Shown one piece after another: positions 1-4,866 of a stretch of DNA of 6,220 nucleotides. The notes beneath the pieces are model-generated. The model ran no database searches and was not told where the DNA came from. It worked only from the letters and a program-made list of their open reading frames with translations. Both the position numbers and the translations under genes were made by a program. Within the stretch, counting starts at the first letter, position 1. Each line of letters starts with the position of its first letter. Source of the stretch: Clostridia bacterium (GTDB lineage: Bacteria; Bacillota; Clostridia; Oscillospirales; CAG-272); the NCBI GenBank assembly GCA_017456685.1, contig JAFTIV010000040.1, positions 1-6,220 on the forward strand, in the 5' to 3' direction.

Positions 1-18
1 CGAAGCCCTTAGGGAAAT

Positions 19-94
19 GCACCTCTAGCTCAGTTGGTAGAGCAACTGACTCTTAATCAGTGGGTCCGGGGTTCGAGTCCCCGGAGGTGCACCA
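19..94 (+). tRNA. tRNA-Lys(CTT)
   Basis: Complete cloverleaf of 76 nt with encoded CCA. The acceptor stem GCACCTC (19-25) pairs perfectly with GAGGTGC (84-90), followed by discriminator A91 and CCA 92-94. The D arm contains AGCTCAGTTGGTAGAGC. The anticodon stem ACTGA/TCAGT (45-49/57-61) closes the loop CTCTTAA with anticodon CTT at 52-54, which reads AAG (Lys). The T arm is CCGGG-GTTCGAGTC-CCCGG-like with the invariant TTC. It is the first gene of a stable-RNA cluster; its promoter must lie upstream of the window. Confidence 0.97.
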
Positions 95-110
95 GTCGAG
101 ACAGCTCGAC
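95..110 (+). other. hairpin directly after tRNA-Lys CCA
   Basis: GTCGAG (95-100) pairs with CTCGAC (105-110) across the 4-nt loop ACAG, starting one base after the CCA end. No T-run follows, so it is not an intrinsic terminator. It is more likely a 3' processing or stabilising hairpin in a precursor that continues into the 5S genes. The pairing is visible; the role is inferred. Confidence 0.4.
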
Positions 111-198
111 AGCCGATATGGCAAAAAGAATAGCTTGTGGAAAACAAAATGTCGAGAAGGCTTAATCAATTAGATTAAACTACCGCGAAATTTTGCCT

Positions 199-212
199 CC
201 AGAGGCACTCTG

Positions 213-213
<1 letters not shown>
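199..213 (+). other. 5S leader hairpin, copy 1
   Basis: CCAGAG (199-204) pairs with CTCTGG (208-213) across the loop GCA, ending on the first base of the predicted 5S rRNA. The same hairpin is present before 5S copy 2 with compensatory base-pair changes, so it is probably a selected part of the precursor. A role in 5' maturation is an inference. Confidence 0.6.
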
Positions 214-328
<115 letters not shown>

Positions 329-440
329 ACACGCATAAGGCGAGCGTGTAAAAAACGCCTTGAAAAAGAAATAGCTTGTGGTAAACAAAATTGTCGAGAA
401 GGCTTAATCAATTAAGATTAAACTAACTTGAGTATTGCCT

Positions 441-454
441 CCACGGGCACCGTG

Positions 455-455
<1 letters not shown>
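441..455 (+). other. 5S leader hairpin, copy 2
   Basis: CCACGG (441-446) pairs with CCGTGG (450-455) across the same GCA loop as at 199-213. Two of the six base pairs differ from copy 1 and both are double, pair-preserving changes (G-C to C-G and A-T to G-C). The alternative fold TGCC/GGCA (436-439/446-449) excludes this one and is not supported by covariation. Confidence 0.6.
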
Positions 456-571
<116 letters not shown>

Positions 572-598
572 CTCTTTTTCTTTGATTAGTAAATGACA

Positions 599-781
599 GA
601 GATGACCTCATCTCGAACGGGCAGGTCTTGGTGAAAAAACCTTTAGTTCTCTCTCCTTAAATATATTTGTTTACCTCTCACCAAGTCCTATTTTGCCCAT
701 ATATATGATATAGAGACTATATTGTCGTGCCGATAGCTTCGACATAAAATAGTCTAAACCGATATTTGGTCTTCGTGACCA
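599..781 (+). ncRNA. hairpin-rich spacer, possible structured RNA
   Basis: No ORF of note lies between 5S copy 2 and tRNA-Asn, but four inverted repeats follow one another. They are GAGATGA/TCATCTC (599-605/608-614); a long arm 619-634 with 678-698 (CTTGGTGA/TCACCAAG, then GG/CC, then GGGC/GCCC with a 5-nt bulge, 43-nt loop); AGACTAT/ATAGTCT plus TGTCG/CGACA (714-727/740-755); and TGGTC/GACCA (767-771/777-781). It may be an independent small RNA, the precursor spacer of the 5S-tRNA transcript, or operator dyads. It matches no RNA family I can name. The strand is assumed from the neighbours. Confidence 0.3.
722..750 (+). promoter_or_regulatory. possible promoter of tRNA-Asn
   Basis: TTGTCG (722-727), a 17-nt spacer and TAAAAT (745-750) would start transcription about 30 nt before the tRNA. 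The match is moderate (4/6 and 5/6 to consensus). The elements sit inside the dyad 714-755, so pairing and promoter function may be confounded; read-through from the 5S genes is an alternative. Confidence 0.35.
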
Positions 782-789
782 CACGATAT

Positions 790-865
790 TCCTCGATAGC
801 TCAGTCGGTAGAGCGCATGACTGTTAATCATGATGTCACAGGTTCAAGCCCTGTTCGGGGAGCCA
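790..865 (+). tRNA. tRNA-Asn(GTT)
   Basis: Complete 76-nt tRNA with encoded CCA (863-865) and discriminator G862. The acceptor TCCTCGA (790-796) pairs with TCGGGGA (855-861), with one T-G wobble at 793-858. The D arm contains AGCTCAGTCGGTAGAGC. The anticodon stem CATGA/TCATG closes the loop CTGTTAA, with anticodon GTT at 823-825. The T arm is ACAGG-TTCAAGC-CCTGT. A strong terminator follows immediately. Its 3' end is duplicated at 1301-1323. Confidence 0.97.
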
Positions 866-875
866 TAAAACAAAA
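853..875 (+). repeat. direct repeat, copy 1: tRNA-Asn 3' end
   Basis: The 23 bp covering the 3' edge of the T stem, acceptor strand, CCA and the first ten bases downstream of tRNA-Asn recur exactly at 1301-1323. Similarity continues through the terminator that follows each copy. A tRNA 3' end duplicated at a distance is what site-specific integration leaves behind, but unequal duplication would look the same. Confidence 0.85.
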
Positions 876-904
876 AGCCAGACCTTGTGTCTGGCTTTTG
901 TTTT
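867..904 (+). terminator. intrinsic terminator of the tRNA-Asn transcript
   Basis: GCCAGAC (877-883) pairs with GTCTGGC (889-895) across the loop CTTGT. The stem is extended by the A-tract 872-876 against TTTT 896-899, then by C871-G900 and AAAA/TTTT outside it. It begins one base after the tRNA CCA. The core is nearly identical to the terminator at 3975-4003, and a third relative lies at 1319-1345. Confidence 0.92.
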
Positions 905-919
905 ATCGTTTTCAAACAT

Positions 920-940
920 ACAGGGCGAGAACCTGTGACA
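920..940 (-). repeat. inverted copy of tRNA-Asn T arm
   Basis: The reverse complement of 920-940 matches the variable-loop/T-arm region 834-854 of tRNA-Asn at 19 of 21 positions (12 exact, TC for AA in the loop, 7 exact). The T-loop bases needed for a working T arm are changed, so this is a fragment. Because it is inverted, it could pair with the tRNA T arm across the terminator. Confidence 0.55.
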
Positions 941-986
941 GTGTGCTTAGTAGCCTTGCCTTGACCGAGTGAGGCTCGTAAGAGCT

Positions 987-1313
987 GCTCAGTGGTAGAG
1001 TGACGACCGACACAAAACGATTGATAATCGTTTTGTTAGGGTAGGTAACTAAAACAGGAAGAGTGCCGTGTTGAGTGTAAGCTTGCGTCGAAACGCGCCA
1101 CTCGCCCCTTGTTTTAGGAAGAGATTACTGTTAATCATGAGCTCCGCTAAAGCATTGTTCAGTTCCTGCGAACCCCTCCACCTACGAATAGGCATTGACT
1201 ATCGCCTCGACGCGAGCTTACACTCGGCTCTGTCAATACCTTTCTTCGGCGGTTTCACTCGTTAAAAACGATTATCAATCATTTTTAACCTCGCTACCCA
1301 GTTCGGGGAGCCA
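987..1313 (+). pseudogene. interrupted tRNA-Asn-like relic
   Basis: Three tRNA pieces lie in correct 5'-3' order. The first is a D-arm-like GCTC-AGTGGTA-GAGT (987-1001). The second is 14 nt identical to the tRNA-Asn anticodon arm, ACTGTTAATCATGA (1127-1140, compare 820-833). The third is the exact acceptor 3' strand with CCA (about 1301-1313). They are separated by 125 and 160 bp of foreign sequence carrying the inverted-repeat arms. No cloverleaf can form. The anticodon and acceptor matches are clear; the D-arm piece could come from another tRNA (it also resembles tRNA-Gly); common origin is inferred. Confidence 0.4.
1012..1289. repeat. MITE-like imperfect inverted-repeat element
   Basis: Two related hairpins bound the segment. 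ACAAAACGATT/AATCGTTTTGT (1012-1022/1026-1036, loop GAT) is an 11-bp stem, and 1261-1289 is a 12/13-bp stem with loop ATC, the reverse complement of the first loop. About 49-50 bp inside each hairpin centre, GAGTGTAAGCTTGCGTCGA (1073-1091) recurs inverted at 1207-1225 with one mismatch. The two halves are symmetric around 1149. There is no transposase or credible ORF. A small non-autonomous element or a decayed palindromic repeat fits; no target-site duplication was identified. Confidence 0.5.
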
Positions 1314-1323
1314 TAAAACAAAA
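1301..1323 (+). repeat. direct repeat, copy 2: tRNA-Asn 3' end
   Basis: This is an exact 23-bp repeat of 853-875, with GTTCGGGGAGCC followed by ATAAAAC. The upstream CCCA resembles CCCT of the tRNA T stem, but the rest of the tRNA is absent. It marks the right edge of the 448-bp gap segment and is followed by a diverged copy of the tRNA-Asn terminator. Confidence 0.85.
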
Positions 1324-1345
1324 GCAGACTGTGTCTGGCTTTTTG
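1319..1345 (+). terminator. duplicated, slightly decayed tRNA-Asn terminator
   Basis: AAAAGCAGAC (1320-1329), loop TGT, GTCTGGCTTTT (1333-1343), with one bulged G. Compared with 877-895 it has lost one C from the left arm and two bases from the loop, so the hairpin still forms with a T-rich 3' side. It belongs to the 3'-end duplication of tRNA-Asn. Confidence 0.65.
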
Positions 1346-1382
1346 CTTGCAACTATAGGTTGCCCCCTGTTGTGTTTAGTTT

Positions 1383-1406
1383 ACAAAAAGCCATGGTGAT
1401 TTTTGT
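1383..1406. other. A/T-tract inverted repeat
   Basis: ACAAAAA (1383-1389) pairs with TTTTTGT (1400-1406) around a 10-nt loop containing the palindrome CCATGG. It is weak, with only one G-C pair in the stem. It stands just before the stronger hairpin 1416-1446 and could be an older terminator remnant. GCAAC/GTTGC (1349-1353/1359-1363) is another small hairpin nearby. I see nothing else between 1346 and 1415. Confidence 0.3.
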
Positions 1407-1415
1407 GCAAAAGTT

Positions 1416-1446
1416 ACAAAAAGAGGCTGTTGAGCCTTGTTTTTGT
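1416..1446. terminator. terminator-like hairpin ahead of the Cys-rich gene
   Basis: AGGCT (1424-1428), loop GTTG and AGCCT (1433-1437) form the core. It is extended by a G-T pair and ACAAAAA (1416-1422) against TTTTTGT (1440-1446), with one bulged G. Symmetric A and T tracts allow bidirectional function. It isolates the gene at 1521 from transcription out of the stable-RNA region. Confidence 0.65.
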
Positions 1447-1456
1447 TGGAACATAC

Positions 1457-1485
1457 TTGAAAAATCGTCTCTTTAGTGTTACAAT
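1457..1485 (+). promoter_or_regulatory. sigma-A-type promoter of the Cys-rich gene
   Basis: TTGAAA (1457-1462), a 17-nt spacer and TACAAT (1480-1485), with an extended -10 TG at 1477-1478. The predicted start near 1492 gives a leader of about 29 nt. The layout is the same as at 4014-4042. Confidence 0.8.
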
Positions 1486-1520
1486 GTAATTGTAAACTAA
1501 AATTAGAAAGGATTTACACT

Positions 1521-3962
1521 ATGAAAAGAAAGCTTTTATTTTTTGTGCTTGCAATTGTAGCGCTTGCTTCATTGCTTGCAATTCAAGCGTTTGCAGCTTG
1601 TGACCCATCTTGTACTACGGACTTCGCGTGTAAGGACGCAGACGGCAAATGTAATGTTTGTGGAGAGGATGTAACTGTTGCTGACCATACTTGGGCTGGT
1701 GACTGTGACCTTGCCTGCGATGTTTGTCAAGAGGCAAGAACAAGCCTAACCGCACACACCTATACTAACTGCTTAGATGTAAGCTGTAATGTTTGCTTGG
1801 CAGAAAGAGATGCAACAGGTCTTGCGCATACATATGATAATGCGTGTGACTTGGATTGTAATACTTGTGGATTGAAGAAAACCCCCGATGTGTTCGCCGA
1901 GGGCAACTGGAAATACGGACAAGAGAGCAAGCTTACAATGGCTGATGAGCAATTGTCTATTTCAGTAAGCAATTCTGAAGGCGGAGTAATGGGTCACTGG
2001 TGGACAACAACAAATATTAAATATTTAATAGATGAAAATTTCTATACTGCAATGGTAACCGCACCAAACGGTGAGCAGGTAATGTACACGATTAAGCTTG
2101 ACGAAACTCGTTATGTTACTAAGATAAAGGTTTATTTTAATACTATTGATCAGGTTTCCTTGAGTAATGGTACCCAATCAGACGCTAACTACAATGCAAA
2201 CCTTGATATCATTGTTAAGTGCTATGATGCAAATGGAAACGAGGTTTCAAGCGAAACCTTCGCATCAGGCGGATTGACAGAGAAGGAGCTTACAATCGGT
2301 AAGGGCGTTAGCTATGTAACAGTATATCCTAAGAGCCGTTGGGATCTTAAGGCAATTCTTCGCGAGGTTGAGATTTATTCTGCACCCGCAACACTTGACC
2401 ATAAATATACCGAGGCTGATTGCGATGATACCTGTAATCTTTGCTTGGCTGTAACAAGAGATGTAACTGTTGACCACGTTCTTGACTATGCTTGTAAGGA
2501 CGCAGACGGCAAGTGCGCTACCTGCCTTGAGACCGTAACCTTGGCTGACCACACTTGGGAGGCTGGCTGTGATACAGAGTGCGATGTTTGTGGAGAAACA
2601 AGAACAGCAACAGGAACACACGGCTCAGACCATCCTTGCTACGATGCAGATGGCAAATGTAATGTTTGTGGAGTAGATATAACCGTAACAGGCGCACACG
2701 CAGGCGACTATGCTTGCTATGATGCCGACAACAAGTGTAATGCTTGTGGTCAAGATATAACAATCACTGCGTCCCACGAGTGGACAGGTGTTTGTGATGA
2801 TGTTTGTGATATATGTAATCAAACAAGAGTAGTTACTGACGAGCATACAACAGATTCTGCTTGTAAGGACGCAGACGGAAGGTGTAATGTTTGTGGATCA
2901 GCTGTTCCAACTGCTGCACATACTCCTGATTATGCTTGTAAGGATGCAGACGGCAAATGTAATGTTTGCGATGAGGACATAACCTTAGTTCCTCACGACT
3001 GGGCTGGCGATTGCGATGTTGAGTGTGGCGTTTGCGAGGAAACAAGAGAAGTTTCCGTTGACCACACAATTGATTTCGGTTGCTACGATGCTGACAACAG
3101 ATGTAATATTTGTGCAGAGCCTATAAGAATAACAGGTACACATATTACTGATAAGGCTTGTAAGGACGCAGATGGCAAATGTAATGTTTGCTCACAGGAT
3201 GTAACCTTGGCTGACCATACTTGGACTGGTGTATGCGATACTCAATGTGGAGTATGTAAGCTAACAAGAACTGCAGAGCCTCATACAACCGATAAGGCTT
3301 GTAAGGATGCAGATGGCAAGTGTAATGTTTGTGGAAATACAGTGGAGCTTGCAAATCACACATATGGCGCAGCCTGTGACACTACCTGCGATGTTTGCTT
3401 GAGTGAAAGAGCTGATGCAGCAGCACATACCCTTGACAAGGCATGCAAGGATGCAGACGGCAAGTGTAATGCCTGCGGAGCTACCGTAGAGCCTGCAAAT
3501 CATACATATAGTGCTGATTGCGATACCACCTGTGATGTCTGTGGTGATACAAGAACCGCAGAGCCTCATACAACCGACAAGGCTTGTAAGGATGCAGATG
3601 GAAAGTGTAATGTTTGTGGCGAGAATGTAGTTCTTGGCGCACATACTTGGGCAAGCGATTGCGATACTGAGTGTGATGCTTGTGGCGATACAAGAGAAAT
3701 TACAGTAGCACACACCTTTGGTGACTGGACTGAGCTTAAGGGCGCAACTAAGGATGCAGATGGAGAGAAAACTCACACCTGTACAGTATGTGGCTTCGTT
3801 GAAAACGCACCTATCGTATATGAGGGCGGACTTGGCGCAGGCGCTATTGTAGGAATTGTAGCTGGCTCAGTAGTAGTCGTAGGCGTAGGTGGCTTCTCAC
3901 TCTTCTGGTTCGTAATTAAGAAGAAGAGCTGGGCAGACCTTGTAGCTGTATTTAAGAAATAA
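1521..3962 (+). CDS. exported, membrane-anchored Cys3His-repeat protein
   Basis: The 813-residue product is unnamed. The start at 1521 follows AAAGGA (1507-1512, 8-nt spacing); an in-frame ATG at 1476 lies inside the promoter. Residues 1-25 form a Sec signal peptide (MKRK, hydrophobic core, AFA cleavage site). Residues 27-120 hold Cys-rich modules, and 121-289 a beta-rich domain ending LREVEIYS, like discoidin/F5-8C carbohydrate-binding domains (fold inferred). Residues 290-733 hold more modules, and 774-799 one membrane helix followed by KKK. There are 11 type A modules (C-x6-C-x2-C-x8-9-H, consensus CKDADGKCNVCG) and 11 type B modules (C-x3-C-x2-C-x8-10-H, consensus CDTxCDVCGxTR). The His is missing only in the B module before the beta domain. 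The 71 cysteines are 8.7% of residues. A degenerate CTVC remnant precedes the stalk. Metal binding (zinc by Cys3His) or disulfide stacking is plausible; the DADG loop also recalls calcium loops. The protein is probably a surface stalk or adhesin. It is monocistronic. Confidence 0.9.
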   Translation: MKRKLLFFVLAIVALASLLAIQAFAACDPSCTTDFACKDADGKCNVCGEDVTVADHTWAGDCDLACDVCQEARTSLTAHTYTNCLDVSCNVCLAERDATGLAHTYDNACDLDCNTCGLKKTPDVFAEGNWKYGQESKLTMADEQLSISVSNSEGGVMGHWWTTTNIKYLIDENFYTAMVTAPNGEQVMYTIKLDETRYVTKIKVYFNTIDQVSLSNGTQSDANYNANLDIIVKCYDANGNEVSSETFASGGLTEKELTIGKGVSYVTVYPKSRWDLKAILREVEIYSAPATLDHKYTEADCDDTCNLCLAVTRDVTVDHVLDYACKDADGKCATCLETVTLADHTWEAGCDTECDVCGETRTATGTHGSDHPCYDADGKCNVCGVDITVTGAHAGDYACYDADNKCNACGQDITITASHEWTGVCDDVCDICNQTRVVTDEHTTDSACKDADGRCNVCGSAVPTAAHTPDYACKDADGKCNVCDEDITLVPHDWAGDCDVECGVCEETREVSVDHTIDFGCYDADNRCNICAEPIRITGTHITDKACKDADGKCNVCSQDVTLADHTWTGVCDTQCGVCKLTRTAEPHTTDKACKDADGKCNVCGNTVELANHTYGAACDTTCDVCLSERADAAAHTLDKACKDADGKCNACGATVEPANHTYSADCDTTCDVCGDTRTAEPHTTDKACKDADGKCNVCGENVVLGAHTWASDCDTECDACGDTREITVAHTFGDWTELKGATKDADGEKTHTCTVCGFVENAPIVYEGGLGAGAIVGIVAGSVVVVGVGGFSLFWFVIKKKSWADLVAVFKK

Positions 3963-3974
3963 TTCCAAATAATA

Positions 3975-4003
3975 GAAAAGGCAGACCTTGTGTCTGCTTT
4001 TTC
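3975..4003 (+). terminator. intrinsic terminator of the Cys-rich gene
   Basis: GAAAAGGCAGAC (3975-3986), loop CTTGT and GTCTGCTTTTTC (3992-4003) form a 12-bp stem with one G-T pair, 12 nt after the stop codon. The core GCAGAC-CTTGT-GTCTGC is the same as in the tRNA-Asn terminator apart from one added C-G pair there. Confidence 0.92.
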
Positions 4004-4013
4004 TTATATTTTA

Positions 4014-4042
4014 TTGAAAAAAGCACCGCATTGTGCTACAAT
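4014..4042 (+). promoter_or_regulatory. promoter of the HAD-SGNH operon
   Basis: TTGAAA (4014-4019), a 17-nt spacer and TACAAT (4037-4042), with TG at 4034-4035 (extended -10). The predicted start near 4049 leaves a very short leader holding the ribosome binding site AGGTGGTGA (4050-4058), 4 nt before the ATG at 4063. Confidence 0.82.
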
Positions 4043-4062
4043 AAAGGCAAGGTGGTGATTTC

Positions 4063-4866
4063 ATGAAGGAAATTAAAGATATAAAATTGTTTCTGTTCGA
4101 TATGGACGGTACTCTATATCTTGGAGATAGGCTTTTTGACTTTACAGACGAGCTTCTTAAAACGATAAGGGCATCTGGCGGAAAATATATGTTTATGATA
4201 AATAACTCATCAAAAAGCGTTGCAGATTACATAAAAAAGCTTGATAGGCTTGGAATTAAATCAACATATGAGGATTTTATAACCTCATCACAGGCGACGG
4301 CTTATTATCTTAACAAGCATCACAAGGGCGCGCGCCTTTATGTTTGTGGAACGGAGTCGCTTAAGCAGGAGCTTCGCACAAACGGCTTTGAGGTGACAGA
4401 GGAGCTTGAACAGGTCGATTTAATTGTAATGGGCTTTGACACGGAGCTAACCTTTAAAAAGCTTCACGATGTGTCTAAGCTTTTGCTGACAATAGAAAAC
4501 ATTCCATACATTGCGACTAATCCCGATTATGTCTGCCCAACTGAGTTTGGAAGCGTGCCAGACTGCGGAAGTGTATGTGATATGCTTTATAATGTGTCGG
4601 GGCGCAGACCACTTGTAATAGGCAAGCCCGAGGCGCTTATGCCTATTTTAGCAATGGAAAAGGCGGGCTATACAAAAGAGCAGACAGCAGTTATAGGCGA
4701 CAGAATTTATACAGATATAAAGAGTGGAATTGCCTCTGGTGCAACCACGATTTTGGTACTTAGTGGCGAAACGACTATGGATGTGCTCGAAAAATCAGCA
4801 GAAAAGCCCGATTATGTAATGGAAAGCGCAAGAGAAATTCTTGAGGTGTTAAAAAATGAGCACTGA
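4063..4866 (+). CDS. HAD-IIA family phosphatase (NagD/AraL-like)
   Basis: 267 residues, the usual length for HAD subfamily IIA (250-280). These are cytoplasmic Mg-dependent phosphatases acting on small phosphoesters (sugar, nucleotide or glycolate phosphates). All four HAD motifs are visible. Motif I is DMDGT (nucleophile Asp13, acid/base Asp15). Motif II is INNSS (Ser49). The motif III Lys lies in GKPEA (Lys188), and motif IV is GDRIYTD (Asp213, Asp218). The stretch between motifs II and III (about residues 70-180) is the C2-type cap that selects substrate; INNSS and GKP are typical of the NagD/4-nitrophenylphosphatase group. The exact substrate cannot be read from the sequence. The start is supported by a near-perfect ribosome binding site and adjacent promoter. 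The last 11 nt overlap the next gene, so the two are likely translationally coupled. Confidence 0.92.
   Translation: MKEIKDIKLFLFDMDGTLYLGDRLFDFTDELLKTIRASGGKYMFMINNSSKSVADYIKKLDRLGIKSTYEDFITSSQATAYYLNKHHKGARLYVCGTESLKQELRTNGFEVTEELEQVDLIVMGFDTELTFKKLHDVSKLLLTIENIPYIATNPDYVCPTEFGSVPDCGSVCDMLYNVSGRRPLVIGKPEALMPILAMEKAGYTKEQTAVIGDRIYTDIKSGIASGATTILVLSGETTMDVLEKSAEKPDYVMESAREILEVLKNEH

Noticed and set aside
599..781. T-box or other known riboswitch before tRNA-Asn
   Set aside because: I do not see the T-box sequence (AAGGGTGGNACCGCG type), a terminator/antiterminator pair, or a regulated ORF.
766..1476. Short + strand ORFs at 766-972, 1068-1265 and 1195-1476
   Set aside because: The first runs through tRNA-Asn and its terminator, the second through the inverted-repeat element, and the third through the element, the tRNA 3' repeat and terminators. 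No ribosome binding sites or protein-like composition.
1476..1520. Upstream in-frame ATG giving a 15-residue longer Cys-rich protein
   Set aside because: The ATG lies inside the promoter, just upstream of the -10 hexamer, has no ribosome binding site, and would bury the clear signal peptide that begins at 1521.
1590..1601. Lipoprotein signal (FAAC at residues 24-27)
   Set aside because: Phe at -3 is unusual for a lipobox, AFA is a good signal peptidase I site, and a C-terminal membrane helix already anchors the protein.
1760..3776. Many minus-strand ORFs opposite the Cys-rich gene
   Set aside because: They repeat with the period of the modules, which is expected when a repetitive gene has few stops on the other strand; none has a ribosome binding site or an independent context.
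1521..3962. Multiheme cytochrome
   Set aside because: The motifs are CxxCG, CxxCD, CxxCL and similar; none is CxxCH, so there are no c-type heme sites.
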